A stretch of 64,000 nucleotides of DNA from Duganella levis (GCF_009857605.1 NZ_WWCT01000005.1:186001-250000); one strand, 5' to 3'; positions 38,128-50,362 are shown, counted from the first letter of the stretch. The notes: generated by a model not told the origin, from the sequence alone. Numbers and translations: made by a program.

Positions 38128-39203
38128 ATTTTATTGTCCAAAGAATGATTTGCCATGGCGAGCGCCGTGTTGATCGCCTGTTCCATGCTGCCGCAGTCGG
38201 CCTTGCCGAAGCCCTGCGCGGCCAGGTCCAGCGCCGTGCCGTGGTCGACCGAGGTGCGGATCAGCGGCAGCCCCAGCGTGATGTTGACGCCGTGGCCGAA
38301 GGTGGCGTACTTCAGCACCGGCAAGCCCTGGTCGTGGTACATGGCCATCACGCAGTCGGCGTCTTTCAGGTATTTCGGCTGGAACAGCGTGTCGGCCGGA
38401 TACGGACCGCGCGCATCGATGCCGCGCGCCTGCGCCGCCGCGATGGCCGGGGTGATGATGTCGATTTCCTCGCGTCCCAGGTAGCCGCCCTCGCCCGCAT
38501 GCGGGTTCAGGCCGCAGACCAGGATGCGCGGCTGGGCGATGCCGAACTTGGCGCGCAGGTCGGCGTCGATGATGTCCAGGATGCGCGTCAGGCCGTCCTG
38601 GCTGAGCGCCGCCGCCACGTCCTTCAGCGGCAGGTGGGTGGTGGCCAGCGCCACCCGCAGTTGCGCGCCGTGCTGCTCGCCTTCAATGGCTTGCGGCCCG
38701 GCCAGCATCATGACCACCTGCGGGGTGCCGGTCTGGTCGGCGAAGTATTCGGTATGGCCGGAGAATTTGACGCCGGCGTCGTTGATGGTGCTCTTTTGCA
38801 GCGGCGCGGTGACCACCGCCTCGAACCAGCCGGCCTGCACGCCTTCGATGGCGGCGTCCAGCGTGGCCAGCACAGCGCGGCCGTTGTTCTTGTCCAGCTT
38901 GCCGGGCACGACATGCGCGTCAAGCGGCACGTCGATCACGGTGAGGCGGTCGGCGCCGAAGTGCGGCAGGCCGCCGTTGCGCACCGCCATCAGCGACAGC
39001 GACGACACGCGGATGGCCGGATCGAGATCGGCGGCCGTCATGGCCAGGAAGGCGGCGTCGCCCAGCAGCACGCAATTGACGTCGTGCCGCCGCGCCCACG
39101 CCGCGCGCAGCGAGATTTCCGGCCCGATGCCGGCCGGCTCGCCGACCGTCACGGCAATGGCGGGGCGCACTCCCGGGCGCCGTCTGGATGAAGTGGCGCT
39201 CAT
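38124..39203 (-). CDS. pdxA: 4-hydroxythreonine-4-phosphate dehydrogenase PdxA
   Basis: A 359-residue NAD-dependent enzyme of pyridoxal-phosphate synthesis. The opening [19 protein letters not shown] is typical, and the three metal-binding His appear in [21 protein letters not shown] and [16 protein letters not shown] sequence precedes ATG 39203 ([11 protein letters not shown]); the longer upstream frame runs over the end of surA. It is 19 bp downstream of surA and coupled to rsmA. Confidence 0.97.
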   Translation of the reverse strand: MSATSSRRRPGVRPAIAVTVGEPAGIGPEISLRAAWARRHDVNCVLLGDAAFLAMTAADLDPAIRVSSLSLMAVRNGGLPHFGADRLTVIDVPLDAHVVPGKLDKNNGRAVLATLDAAIEGVQAGWFEAVVTAPLQKSTINDAGVKFSGHTEYFADQTGTPQVVMMLAGPQAIEGEQHGAQLRVALATTHLPLKDVAAALSQDGLTRILDIIDADLRAKFGIAQPRILVCGLNPHAGEGGYLGREEIDIITPAIAAAQARGIDARGPYPADTLFQPKYLKDADCVMAMYHDQGLPVLKYATFGHGVNITLGLPLIRTSVDHGTALDLAAQGFGKADCGSMEQAINTALAMANHSLDNKI

Positions 39204-39222
39204 GCGTGCTCCCCTTTCTGCT

Positions 39223-40704
39223 TTACTTGTTGGCGTTGGCGTTGGCGGCTTTGTCGTCGTCGTTGCGGTATTCGACGTAGGCACGGTCGCGCACTTCACG
39301 CTGCCAGCTGTCGGTGGCGTCTTCCAGCTTGCGCTCGCGCAGCGCCTGGCGCGCATTGTTACGCTCGCGCTCCTTGGACTGGTCGTCGGTCTTGCGCTCC
39401 AGCACCTCGATCAGGTGGATACCGAAGCTGGTTTCCACCGGCTGGCTCACTTCGCCGATCTTCAGCGCGTTCATCGCAGTTTCGAATTCCGGCATGACGT
39501 CGCCCGGTTGCAGCCAGCCCAGGTCGCCGCCCTTGGCCGCCGAACCGTCTTGCGACACCAGGCGCGCCAGGTCCTCAAACTTGGCGGCGCCATTGTCCAG
39601 GCGTTCCTTCAGTTCCAGCGCCTTGCGCTTGGCGTCGGCCGCGCTCATGGTCGGCGTCACCTTGATCAGGATGTGGCGGGCGTGGGTCTGCTGCACTGCG
39701 GCCACCGCTTGCGCGTCGGCCAGGCTGCGGCGGTCGACCGCCTTCAGGATGTGGAACGCGCCCACGCTCTTGATGATCGGCGTCACCTGGCCCGGTTGCA
39801 GCTTGACCAGCGCTTCGGCGAAGACCGGCGGCAGGCGCTCAGGCTGGCGCCAGCCCACCGCGCCGCCTTGCAGCGCATCGCTGGCGTCCGAGTAGGTCGC
39901 GGCCATCTTGGCGAAGTCGGCGCCGGTGCGCAGCTGGCGCATCACTTCTTCGGCGCGCGCACGGCGCTGGGCGATCACTTCGGCCGACGCGTTGTCCGGA
40001 ATGCGCACCATGATCTGCGAGATGTTGATCTCGAACTGCTCGGCGGCGGCGGCTTTCTCGGCGGCGATGAAGCTGTCCACCTCGGCGTCGGAAATCTGGA
40101 TCTTGCCGTCGACTTCGTGTTCACGCAGGCGCTGCATGATGATTTCTTCGCGAATCTCTTCGCGGAACGAGGCGAACGGCGTGCCGTCCTTTTCCATCTG
40201 GTCGCGCAGCTGCTGTACCGACAGTTTTTGCGCTTCGGCGATGCGCTGGATGGCGCGGTCGAGTTGCAGGTCGTCGACGCGTACGCCCATTTCCTTGGCC
40301 AGTTGCAGTTGCGAACGCTCGACGATCATGCGCTCCAGCATCTGGCGGCGCAGGTCGGCCGGGTCCGGCATCTGCGCGTTCTGCGCCTTCATGCGGGCGG
40401 TCACGGTCTTGATGCGGTTGGCCAGCTCGCGCTGGGTAATGACGTCGTCATTGACCACCACCACGATCGAATCGATGGCCACATTGCCCGATTCACCCGG
40501 CGGCAGGAAGCCGGCGCCGTCTTTCTTGTCGGCGGCAGGCTTGGCCGGCGCGGCGTTGGCGGCCGAGGCTGCCGTTGCGGCCGCAGCCGGCGCTGGCGCC
40601 GGCTCGGTTTTCTTCTTCGACGAGAACAGGCTGCAACCACTCAAGGCGGCCGTGCACAACAGGACTGCGAGGACTTTCATCTGGTACTTACTGGCATTAC
40701 GCAT
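39223..40704 (-). CDS. surA: Periplasmic chaperone/peptidyl-prolyl isomerase SurA
   Basis: A 493-residue SurA. The N-terminal chaperone region (about 75-235) follows a Pro/Ala-rich linker; two PpiC-type rotamase domains lie near 235-330 and 340-450 ([10 protein letters not shown] opens the second). SurA escorts outer-membrane barrels to BAM and supports LptD assembly; lptD is 83 bp upstream. Unlike the usual soluble form, the N-terminus reads [20 protein letters not shown], with lipobox LSGC, so it may be a lipoprotein. The start may be ATG 40704 or ATG 40680; both keep this signal. Confidence 0.94.
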   Translation of the reverse strand: MRNASKYQMKVLAVLLCTAALSGCSLFSSKKKTEPAPAPAAAATAASAANAAPAKPAADKKDGAGFLPPGESGNVAIDSIVVVVNDDVITQRELANRIKTVTARMKAQNAQMPDPADLRRQMLERMIVERSQLQLAKEMGVRVDDLQLDRAIQRIAEAQKLSVQQLRDQMEKDGTPFASFREEIREEIIMQRLREHEVDGKIQISDAEVDSFIAAEKAAAAEQFEINISQIMVRIPDNASAEVIAQRRARAEEVMRQLRTGADFAKMAATYSDASDALQGGAVGWRQPERLPPVFAEALVKLQPGQVTPIIKSVGAFHILKAVDRRSLADAQAVAAVQQTHARHILIKVTPTMSAADAKRKALELKERLDNGAAKFEDLARLVSQDGSAAKGGDLGWLQPGDVMPEFETAMNALKIGEVSQPVETSFGIHLIEVLERKTDDQSKERERNNARQALRERKLEDATDSWQREVRDRAYVEYRNDDDKAANANANK

Positions 40705-40787
40705 GGTAGAACGCTCAAGAGTCAGGTGTAAAAAAGACAAGGGGCGCCGACGCGTTTTTTGCGCGGCGGCGCCAAGTGTACATCGAG

Positions 40788-43043
40788 TTAGCGGCCATAG
40801 CCCTCATTCAGGCGCTGATAGCCCGGAATGCTGGCCTTCATGGCCTCCAGCGGGCTGCCGACGCCCAGGTGCGACAGGCCGTTCAGCTCCAGCTGGAAGA
40901 AGATCTGGGTCGAGGCCTTGGTCGAGGTGGTCACGAAGCGCTGCGCGCCGGTGCGGAAGACCCAGCAGTCGGCGTTATATTCGAGGCCGACCAGGCTTTC
41001 CAGGATTTTCTTGTCCTGCACCGAGTAGCTGATGCGGCCCACGCCATACCAGCGCTGGAAGATCGGCCACTGGCTCGACAACTCGATATTCTTGAAGCTG
41101 TCGCGCAGATAGCGGTAGCCCAGGTTCAGCACCTTCTTCGAGCCCGGTATCCATTGCGCGGTATAGCTTTCCGACACCACCCGGCGTTCGCCCTGGTTGT
41201 ACTGCACCGCGCTGTCGAAGGCCCAGGTGTCCGAGATGCGGCCGGTGGCGGCCAGCAGGATATCGGAACGGCTGTCGCCCACCGGCGTCGAGGCATCGAG
41301 CTGCACGCGCTGGTCGCGGAAGTAGAAACGCTGGCCGAACGCCAGGCGCAGCGCCTCGGCGCCGTTGGCGTCGAGGAAGCGCGAGGTCAGCGCGGCGGTC
41401 AGCTGGTTGGCGTCGCCGATCCGGTCCGAACCGACGAAGCGGTTTTCGCTGAAGATCTGGCTGAAGTTAAAGGTGGCCGCATCGGTGTCGAAGGTCGGGA
41501 ACTTGCTCTGGTCGCGGTACGGCGTGTTGACGTAGAACAGGCGCGGCTCCAGCGTCTGCGTCATGCTCTTGCCGCCCCACTTGATGTCGCGCTCGAACAC
41601 CAGGCCGGAGTCCAGCGAGAAGGTCGGCACCGCGCGCGACAGGTTCTCGGCGCCGGCCCCCTGGTAGGAATCGAGCTGGTAGGTGGCGGCGTTGAGCATC
41701 ACCTTCGGCGTGATGAAATAGCTCGGTCCGATGATCGGGTAGCTCAGCTGCGGAATCGCCACCAGCCGGGTGCCGTTGATCAGCGTCGGATGGTAGAAGC
41801 GGGTCAGCTCGGCATTGAAGGCCCAGTCGAAGCCGCCAAACACATCGTACTGGGCGGCGCTGAAGTTGATCGCCGGCAGGCGGTCATACGGGCGCGACAC
41901 GAACAGCGACGGGTCGACCACCGATTCCGGATCTTGCAGCACCTGGTACTTCTGCACGCGCGCGGTCACGGTCCAGAAATCGCCGTGGTAGTCGGTACGC
42001 AGTTCGCGCAGCAGCTGACGGTCGGTCGAGCTCGATACGTTTTTCGAAAAGTCATTCGGATAGTTATCGTCCGACGCCGCGTTCAGGTTCCAGCTGAAGT
42101 CCCACTGCTTGGTCAGGTCCTGGCTATGGCTGGAGCGCACCATCCAGCGGTCGGCCTTGTCCGTCGGGTTGGCCTGCGCATACTCGCGGTCATGCGGCAT
42201 GAACTCGAGATACGTTTCGCCGCGGTAGAAGCCGCCGTCGGTCTCGCCCAGGTAGCGGCCCAGCGCGCCGAACTGGATGCCGCGGTTGGCGATGACTTTC
42301 GGGTACAGCGTCAGGTCGCGGTTAGGCGCGATGTTGACGTAGTACGGCACCACCAGCTCGGCGCCGTTCTTGGAGCCGAAGCCGGGGGTCGGCGACAGCC
42401 AGCCGGAGCGGCGCGCGCCCGACAGCGAGAACGACATCGCCGGCGTGCCCAGGATCGGCACGTCCTTGAAATAAATCAGCGTCTTGCCGGCGGTGCCGAC
42501 GTCGCGGCCGGAATCGAGGTTCAGCGTGTCCGACTTCAGGTACCAGTCCGGGTCGAAGCCCTGGCAGGTGCTGTAGGTGCCGTTGATCACCACCGCCTCG
42601 TCTTCGTTGATGAAGTTGAGACGTTCAGCCTTGCCCTGCGCATGGTTGGCTTCCAGCTTGTAGGTCGGGTTGAGCATATAGCCCTTGCCGGTGTCCATGT
42701 TCAGCTTCAGCTCGTCGCCGGTGAAATAATCGCCAAATCGCCAGATCTTGACGTTGCTGTTGGCCTCGACCTCGTTCTCGACTTGCCGGTAGCAGGCGGT
42801 ATCGGCCGTGACCTTGGTCTTGTCCTTGATGATCTCGGCATCGCGTTCCAGGTTGATTTCCCGCTCTGGACGGCCGCTGATGTCCTCGGCCTTGACGATG
42901 GTGACGGCGTTCTTGTCTTCCACGCGCGGCGCACGCTGCTTCGGCGGCGCGCTCTGGGCATAGGCGACCGAAGGCAGCGCCGATACAGTGAAGATAGCGG
43001 ACAAGGCATACGCCAAGCGCTGCAATTTGGGCATGCGTGTCAT
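40788..43043 (-). CDS. lptD: LPS-assembly outer-membrane protein LptD
   Basis: A 751-residue outer-membrane barrel that inserts lipopolysaccharide into the outer leaflet. A signal peptide ends at AYAQ near residue 29; an OstA-type beta-jellyroll follows (about 45-170; VTADTACYRQVENEVEANS), then the barrel with GWLSPTPGFGS. Two Cys (ACYRQ, STCQG) are in the N-terminal half, so disulfides may differ from E. coli. Its partner LptE is at 24908-25537. It is the first gene of lptD-surA-pdxA-rsmA and is divergent from amgK over 99 bp. Confidence 0.96.
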   Translation of the reverse strand: MTRMPKLQRLAYALSAIFTVSALPSVAYAQSAPPKQRAPRVEDKNAVTIVKAEDISGRPEREINLERDAEIIKDKTKVTADTACYRQVENEVEANSNVKIWRFGDYFTGDELKLNMDTGKGYMLNPTYKLEANHAQGKAERLNFINEDEAVVINGTYSTCQGFDPDWYLKSDTLNLDSGRDVGTAGKTLIYFKDVPILGTPAMSFSLSGARRSGWLSPTPGFGSKNGAELVVPYYVNIAPNRDLTLYPKVIANRGIQFGALGRYLGETDGGFYRGETYLEFMPHDREYAQANPTDKADRWMVRSSHSQDLTKQWDFSWNLNAASDDNYPNDFSKNVSSSTDRQLLRELRTDYHGDFWTVTARVQKYQVLQDPESVVDPSLFVSRPYDRLPAINFSAAQYDVFGGFDWAFNAELTRFYHPTLINGTRLVAIPQLSYPIIGPSYFITPKVMLNAATYQLDSYQGAGAENLSRAVPTFSLDSGLVFERDIKWGGKSMTQTLEPRLFYVNTPYRDQSKFPTFDTDAATFNFSQIFSENRFVGSDRIGDANQLTAALTSRFLDANGAEALRLAFGQRFYFRDQRVQLDASTPVGDSRSDILLAATGRISDTWAFDSAVQYNQGERRVVSESYTAQWIPGSKKVLNLGYRYLRDSFKNIELSSQWPIFQRWYGVGRISYSVQDKKILESLVGLEYNADCWVFRTGAQRFVTTSTKASTQIFFQLELNGLSHLGVGSPLEAMKASIPGYQRLNEGYGR

Positions 43044-43142
43044 GAAAAGAAGGGACCAAGCACCATGAAAGGCGATTTTTTAATTTGAATCCCTTATTAT
43101 ATGGGAATCTTCACCTGACGCCGGTTTCCTCGGCATGCTTCA

Positions 43143-44186
43143 ATGTCTTTATTACAGAATTTAACTTCCGATACACGTCTGGAACTGCTGGTAACGTGGC
43201 TGCGCGGCCTGAATGTGGTCGATGTCGACAGTATTCGTCCCGCTTCGGCCGACGCCAGCTTCCGCCGTTACTTCCGTGTCAACGTCTTGTCTGAACAACA
43301 AGCGGCGCTGGGCCTGACCCTGATCGTCATGGACGCCCCGCCCGAACGCGAAAACGTGCTGGGCTTCGTCAAAGTTGACGAAATGCTCACGCATGCCGGC
43401 GTCAGCGTGCCGCGCATCGTCGCCACCGACTACGAAGCCGGCTTCATGCTGCTGTCCGACCTGGGCAACACCACCTATCTGTCGGCGCTGACCCACGACA
43501 ACGCCTCGACCATGTACGCCGAGGCGCTGGAAGCGCTGGTCAAGTTCCAGATCACCAGCCGTCCCGACGTGCTGCCGGAATACGACCGCGCCTTCCTGCA
43601 ACGCGAAATGAGCCTGTTCCCCGAGTGGTACATCGGCCACCACCTGAAAGCCACACTGACCGACAAGCAGGCCGCCGAGCTGCAAGCCGTGTTCGACGCC
43701 ATCCTGGCCAACGTCACCGCCCAGGCGCAAGTGTTCGTGCACCGCGACTTCCACTCGCGCAACCTGATGGTGGTGGACGCCAATAATCCCGGCGTGCTGG
43801 ACTTCCAGGACGCGCTGTACGGCCCGATGACCTACGACCTGGCCTCGCTGCTGCGCGACGCCTACGTGCAGTGGGACGAAGAACTGGTGCTGGACTGGGC
43901 GATCCGCTACTGGCAGCACGCCCGCTCGCTGGGCCTGCCGGTCAACCAGGACATCGACGCCTTCTACAAGGACTTCGAGTACATGGGCCTGCAACGCCAC
44001 CTGAAGATCCTCGGCCTGTTCTGCCGCCTCAACTACCGCGACGGCAAGGCGCAATACCTGGACGACCTGCCGACCGTGATGGACTACGTGCGCAAGACGG
44101 CCGGCCGCTACAAGGATCTGCGTCCGCTGGTCAGGCTGCTCGACCTGCTGGAAGACAGCCAGCCGCAAGTCGGCTACACCTTCTGA
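43143..44186 (+). CDS. amgK: N-acetylmuramate/N-acetylglucosamine kinase AmgK
   Basis: A 347-residue kinase with an aminoglycoside-phosphotransferase fold. The Brenner-type motif is VHRDFHSRNLMVVD and the metal-binding Asp is in GVLDFQDALYG. It phosphorylates MurNAc released from peptidoglycan at C1, feeding murU 10 bp downstream. The pair bypasses de novo UDP-MurNAc synthesis and confers intrinsic tolerance to fosfomycin in Pseudomonas and others. The pair is divergent from lptD, its usual position. Confidence 0.93.
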   Translation: MSLLQNLTSDTRLELLVTWLRGLNVVDVDSIRPASADASFRRYFRVNVLSEQQAALGLTLIVMDAPPERENVLGFVKVDEMLTHAGVSVPRIVATDYEAGFMLLSDLGNTTYLSALTHDNASTMYAEALEALVKFQITSRPDVLPEYDRAFLQREMSLFPEWYIGHHLKATLTDKQAAELQAVFDAILANVTAQAQVFVHRDFHSRNLMVVDANNPGVLDFQDALYGPMTYDLASLLRDAYVQWDEELVLDWAIRYWQHARSLGLPVNQDIDAFYKDFEYMGLQRHLKILGLFCRLNYRDGKAQYLDDLPTVMDYVRKTAGRYKDLRPLVRLLDLLEDSQPQVGYTF

Positions 44187-44196
44187 GGCGGCGCGC

Positions 44197-44930
44197 ATGA
44201 AAGCGATGATCTTCGCCGCCGGACGCGGCGAACGCATGCGTCCACTGACCGACAGTACCCCCAAGCCGCTGCTGAAAGTGCGCGGGCGGCCGCTGATCGT
44301 CTGGCACATCCTCAACCTGGTCAAGGCCGGCATCACCGAAATCGTCATCAACCACGCCCACCTGGGCGAGCAGATTGAACAGACCCTCGGCGACGGCAGC
44401 CAGTTCGGCGCCAAACTGCTGTACTCGCGCGAAGAGAAAGCGCTGGAAACCGCCGGCGGCATCGCCAAGGCGCGCGCGTTGCTGGGCGAGGAGCCGTTCG
44501 TCGCCATCTCGGGCGACATCTACGTGCCCTACTTCGACTTCGAGCAGGTCAAGGACGTCTTGCACGACAAGGATATGTGGGGCAATCCGTACCCGGCCGA
44601 CAAGCGCGACATCTGCTGGCTGTACATGGTGCCCAATCCAGATTGGCATCCGGACGGCGACTTCGGCATGACCATGTACTCGCTGACCAACGACGGCACG
44701 CCGAAGTGGACCTTCGGGAACATCGGCGTCTACCGCATGGAAATGTTCGACCGCATCGCCGCCGGCGAGCACGCCAAGCTTGGCCCGCTGCTGCGCGAAT
44801 ACGCCGACAAGAAGCAAGTCGGCGGCGAAGTGTACGAAGGCGAATGGCATAACGTCGGCACCGTGCAGCAACTCGATTTGCTGAACGCGCCGCGCGCCGC
44901 GCTGGCAGCCGCCGGCAAGGGCGTGCAGTG

Positions 44931-44931
<1 letters not shown>
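44197..44931 (+). CDS. murU: MurNAc-1-phosphate uridylyltransferase MurU
   Basis: A 244-residue nucleotidyltransferase that makes UDP-MurNAc from MurNAc-1-P and UTP in the peptidoglycan recycling route. Motifs: AAGRGERMRPLTD with the Mg-binding/UTP loop, TPKPLLKV, ISGDIYVPYFD, and NVGTVQQLDLLN. The ATG follows amgK by 10 bp, and its TGA overlaps the pepP ATG (TGATG), so the three are cotranslated. Confidence 0.95.
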
Positions 44932-46249
<1,318 letters not shown>

Positions 46250-46253
<4 letters not shown>

Positions 46254-47389
46254 CAGACATCACCTACGACATCGCCATCTGCGGCGCGGGGCCGGCCGGC
46301 ATGGCGCTGGCGGCGCTGCTGGTCAAGCGCGGCGTCGCCGCCCACCGCATCGCCCTGATCGACGCCAAGACGCTGGCGCAAGCCAGCACCGACCCGCGCT
46401 CCCTGGCGCTGTCCTGGGGCAGCCGGCAGATACTGGAAGAAATCAGCGCCTGGCCGACCGCCGCCACCGCCATTGAACAAATCCACGTCTCGCGCCGCGG
46501 CCAATTCGGCCGCAGCCTGATCGACCGCAAGGACTATGACCTGCCGGCGCTAGGCTACGTCACCCGCTACGGCGACATCGTCACCGCGCTGGGCGCCGAG
46601 TGCGAACGCGCCGGCATCATCTCGCTGCGTCCCGCACGCGTGCTGACACTGGATGAAGAAGGCGACGCCGTCACCCTGATCCTGGACGCCAACGGCGCGC
46701 CGCAAACCCTGCGCGCCGCCATCGTGGTGCAAGCCGAAGGTGGCCTGTTCAACGAACAGCTGGTGCGCGCGGTCAACCGCGACTACCAGCAAACCGCCAT
46801 CATCGCGCAAGTGCGCAGCAGCACCCCGCCGCCGCACCGCGCCTACGAACGTTTTACGGAACAAGGCCCGCTGGCGCTGCTCCCGCAGAATGACGAATAC
46901 TCGCTGGTGTGGTGCGTGCGCCCGGAGAATGCCGACGCGCTCATGGCGTTGAACGAAAAGGACTTCCTGTCCGCGCTGGGCCAGGCTTTCGGCGACCGGG
47001 TTGGCAGCTTCACCCACGCCACGCCGCGCCTCGGCTTCCCGCTGGGATTGAACGCCGCAGCGCACAGCACCGCGCGCACCGTCACCATCGGCAACGCCGC
47101 GCAGACGTTGCATCCGGTAGCAGGCCAGGGCCTGAACCTCGGCCTGCGCGACGTCACCGTGCTGGCGCGCCTGCTGGCACAAGGCGCCACGCCGGAGAAG
47201 CTGTCGCAATACACCGAACTGCGACAGCGCGACCGCAGCACCACCGTGCGCCTGACCGATACCATGGCCCGCGTCTTCGCCAACGAATCGCCGCTGCAAG
47301 GACTGCTCGGCCTCTCGCTGGCCGCCATCGACATGGTCGGCCCCGCGCGAGGCCTGCTGGCCGAACTGATGATGTACGGCCGCCGCTAA
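46250..47389 (+). CDS. UbiH/UbiF-family FAD-dependent hydroxylase
   Basis: A 379-residue flavin monooxygenase of the ubiquinone-synthesis hydroxylase family. The FAD motif GAGPAGMALA is near residue 12, and a second FAD motif LHPVAGQGLNLGLRD lies near 285. It would hydroxylate an octaprenylphenol ring intermediate; the position (C5, C6 or C1) is not clear from the sequence. It overlaps pepP by 4 bp (ATGA), echoing the pepP-ubiH order of E. coli. Confidence 0.9.
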
Positions 47390-48868
47390 CTACTCCACCG
47401 CCTTCACCATATCTTCGATGACCTTCTTGGCGTCGCCGAAGACCATCATGGTGTTGGGCTGGTAGAACAGCTCATTGTCCAGACCCGCATAGCCGGACGC
47501 CATCGAGCGCTTGTTGACGATGATGCTCTTAGCCTTGTACGCCTCCAGAATCGGCATGCCGGCAATCGGCGATTTCGGATCCTTGGCCGCCGGGTTGACC
47601 ACGTCGTTGGCGCCCAGGATCAGCACCACGTCGGTCTGCCCGAACTCACCATTGATATCCTCCATCTCGAACACCTGATCGTACGGCACTTCGGCTTCCG
47701 CCAGCAGCACGTTCATATGCCCCGGCATGCGCCCGGCCACCGGGTGAATCGCATACTTCACGTTCACGCCGTTGTGGGTCAGCTTGGCCACCAGCTCCTT
47801 CAGTGCATGCTGTGCGCGCGCCACGGCCAGGCCGTAGCCCGGCACAATGATCACGCTCTCCGCATTCGCCAGAATGAACGCCGCATCATCCGCAGAACCC
47901 GACTTGACCGGGCGCTGCTCCTGCGCACCACCACCGCCTGCCTCCGCCGGCGCACCGCCAAAGCCGCCCAGAATCACATTGAAGAACGAACGGTTCATGG
48001 CCTTGCACATGATGTACGACAGAATGGCGCCCGACGATCCCACCAGCGAACCGGCGATGATCAGCATCGCGTTATTCAGCGAGAAGCCGATGCCCGCCGC
48101 AGCCCAGCCGGAATAGGAGTTCAGCATCGACACCACCACCGGCATATCGGCGCCGCCGATCGGGATGATGATCAACACACCCAGGGCAAACGCAATCGCC
48201 GTCATGATCAGGAACGGCACCCAGGCCGGCGCGCTGCCGCTATCGACTACGAACACCAACCCCAGGCCAACCATCAGCAGCGCCAGGATCAGATTCAGCC
48301 AATGCTGGCCCGCAAAGCTGACCGGCGCGCCCTGGAACAGGCGGAATTTGTATTTGCCCGACAGCTTGCCGAAGGCGATCACCGAACCGGAGAACGTAAT
48401 CGCGCCGACAAAGGTGCCGATAAACAGCTCGATGCGATTGCCGAACGGCAGCGGCTCGCCTGCCGGCACAATGCCAAACGCATGCGGCTCCGACACCGCC
48501 GCCACCGCAATGCACACCGCCGCCAGACCAATCAGCGAGTGCATCGCCGCCACCAGCTCCGGCATCTTGGTCATCTCGACTTTCTTGGCCAGCACCGCGC
48601 CGATGCCGCCGCCGACGATCACGCCCAGCGCCACCAGCCCGAGGCCCATGCCGCTGCCGTGGCCCGCCGCCGCAGCGGCTGCAGCTTCCGATTGCAGCTT
48701 GAGGATCAGCGCAATCGTCGTCACAAACGCAATCGCCATACCGGACATGCCGAACGCATTGCCGGTGCGCGCCGTGGCCGGCGACGACAAACCTTTCAGC
48801 GCCTGGATAAAGCACACCGATGCGATCAGGTACAGCATCGTCACCAGATTCATGGAGATGAAATTCAT
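47390..48868 (-). CDS. pntB: NAD(P) transhydrogenase subunit beta PntB
   Basis: A 492-residue inner-membrane subunit of the proton-translocating transhydrogenase, which uses proton flow to make NADPH from NADH. About nine membrane segments occupy residues 10-290, then the NADP(H)-binding domain follows (IVPGYGLAVARAQHAL, GANDVVNPAA, KRSMASGYAG). ATG 48868 overlaps the pntAB stop (ATGA). It meets the end of the UbiH-family gene without a gap. Confidence 0.96.
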   Translation of the reverse strand: MNFISMNLVTMLYLIASVCFIQALKGLSSPATARTGNAFGMSGMAIAFVTTIALILKLQSEAAAAAAAGHGSGMGLGLVALGVIVGGGIGAVLAKKVEMTKMPELVAAMHSLIGLAAVCIAVAAVSEPHAFGIVPAGEPLPFGNRIELFIGTFVGAITFSGSVIAFGKLSGKYKFRLFQGAPVSFAGQHWLNLILALLMVGLGLVFVVDSGSAPAWVPFLIMTAIAFALGVLIIIPIGGADMPVVVSMLNSYSGWAAAGIGFSLNNAMLIIAGSLVGSSGAILSYIMCKAMNRSFFNVILGGFGGAPAEAGGGGAQEQRPVKSGSADDAAFILANAESVIIVPGYGLAVARAQHALKELVAKLTHNGVNVKYAIHPVAGRMPGHMNVLLAEAEVPYDQVFEMEDINGEFGQTDVVLILGANDVVNPAAKDPKSPIAGMPILEAYKAKSIIVNKRSMASGYAGLDNELFYQPNTMMVFGDAKKVIEDMVKAVE

Positions 48869-49179
48869 GCTTTATCTCCTGGCTTGGCTTTCGGTTCCTT
48901 CTTCTTGAACATCTCCAGCATGCGCTGCGTGACCAAAAATCCGCCGAACACATTGACGGCGGCCAGCGCCACCGCCACCGTGCCGGCGATCTGCCCGACC
49001 AGTCCTTCGGTGAGCGAGGCCGCCAGCATGGCGCCAACGATGATGATGGCCGATACCGCATTGGTGACCGCCATCAGCGGCGTATGCAGCGCAGGCGTCA
49101 CGGTCCAGACCACGTGGTAACCGACGTAAATGGCCAGGACAAAAATAATCAGATTAATAATGGTGTGGCTGACTTCCAT
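48865..49179 (-). CDS. pntAB: NAD(P) transhydrogenase subunit alpha, membrane part
   Basis: A 104-residue protein with three membrane segments, equal to the C-terminal membrane domain of E. coli PntA. Here it is a separate gene, the three-gene form of transhydrogenase. It starts with HTIINLIIFVLAIYVGYHVV and ends with a charged Lys/Pro tail. GGAGACACC precedes the ATG. It is between pntAA (14-bp gap) and pntB (4-bp overlap). Confidence 0.94.
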   Translation of the reverse strand: MEVSHTIINLIIFVLAIYVGYHVVWTVTPALHTPLMAVTNAVSAIIIVGAMLAASLTEGLVGQIAGTVAVALAAVNVFGGFLVTQRMLEMFKKKEPKAKPGDKA

Positions 49180-49193
49180 GGTGTCTCCCCGGT

Positions 49194-50306
49194 TTATTTG
49201 CGCAGCAATTCGCCGCCGCTGCTCAGCAGCGTGGCCTTGATGATCTCGTCTTCACGGTCGATCACCAACTTGTCTTCCTTGTCGATAATCAGCTTAAGGA
49301 AGTCCAGCACATTGCGCGCGTACAGCGCCGAGGCATCAGCCGCCACCAGCGTCGCCAGATCCGGCTCGCCGACGATATGCACGCCGTGCTTGACCACCGT
49401 TTTGTTCAGCTCCGACAGCGGGCAGTTGCCGCCTTGCGACACCGCCAGGTCGACGATCACGGAACCCGGTTTCATCGCCCTCACCGTTTCTTCGGAAATC
49501 AGCACCGGCGCCGGGCGGCCCGGTATCAGCGCGGTGGTGATGATGATGTCGGCCAGCTTGGCGCGTTCGTGCACCAGTTCGGACTGGCGGCGCATCCAGT
49601 CGGCCGGCATCGGCCGCGCGTAGCCGCCCACACCCTGGGCGATTTGCTTTTCTTCGTCGGTCAGATACGGCACGTCGATGAACTTGGCGCCCAGGGACTC
49701 CACCTGCTCCTTGACCGGCGGCCGCACGTCGGATGCTTCGATCACGGCGCCGAGACGCTTGGCGGTGGCAATCGCCTGCAAGCCGGCCACGCCGACGCCC
49801 ATGATCAGCACCCGCGCCGCCTTCACCGTGCCGGCCGCCGTCATCAGCATCGGCATGAAGCGCTGGTACAGATTGGCTGCCACCATCACCGCCTTGTAGC
49901 CGGCGATGTTGGCCTGCGACGACAGCACGTCCATCGACTGCGCGCGCGTGATGCGCGGCACGGCTTCCAGCGCAAACGCCTGCAGCCCGGCCGCCGCCAT
50001 GGCGGCGTTGTTGTCTGCATCAAAGGGATTGAGCATGCCGATCACCACCGTGCCCGGCTTGATCTGCGCCCGTTCCTCGGCATTCGGGGCACGCACCTTG
50101 AGGATCACCTCGGCCGACCAGACCTCGCTGGCAGGCACGATTTGTGCACCAGCTGCAACATAGGCGTCATCGGTGACGGAGGCGGCCAAGCCGGCGCCGG
50201 CCTGCACCAGGATCTGGTGCTTCGCGGCAAGTTTTTTAACGGTCTCCGGGGTGGCTGCTACCCGGGTCTCCCCCGGCCGTGTTTCGGCCGGTATGCTTAT
50301 TCTCAT
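49194..50306 (-). CDS. pntAA: NAD(P) transhydrogenase subunit alpha, NAD-binding part
   Basis: A 370-residue soluble NAD(H)-binding subunit. It begins MRISIPAETRPGETRVAATP and has the dinucleotide motif GVGVAGLQAIATAKRLG, as in alanine dehydrogenase/PntA N-terminal domains. GGAGG lies 4 bp before the ATG. The first gene of pntAA-pntAB-pntB, divergent from nudJ over 221 bp that carries two inverted repeats. Confidence 0.95.
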   Translation of the reverse strand: MRISIPAETRPGETRVAATPETVKKLAAKHQILVQAGAGLAASVTDDAYVAAGAQIVPASEVWSAEVILKVRAPNAEERAQIKPGTVVIGMLNPFDADNNAAMAAAGLQAFALEAVPRITRAQSMDVLSSQANIAGYKAVMVAANLYQRFMPMLMTAAGTVKAARVLIMGVGVAGLQAIATAKRLGAVIEASDVRPPVKEQVESLGAKFIDVPYLTDEEKQIAQGVGGYARPMPADWMRRQSELVHERAKLADIIITTALIPGRPAPVLISEETVRAMKPGSVIVDLAVSQGGNCPLSELNKTVVKHGVHIVGEPDLATLVAADASALYARNVLDFLKLIIDKEDKLVIDREDEIIKATLLSSGGELLRK

Positions 50307-50362
50307 GGTGCCTCCATTCGATTAATAAACTGACTACAATCTAACATGGAACTTTGGGCGGA

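Noticed and set aside
40776-43088. A 770-codon open frame opposite lptD
   Set aside because: It mirrors the real lptD frame and has Arg/His/Val-rich low-complexity translation.
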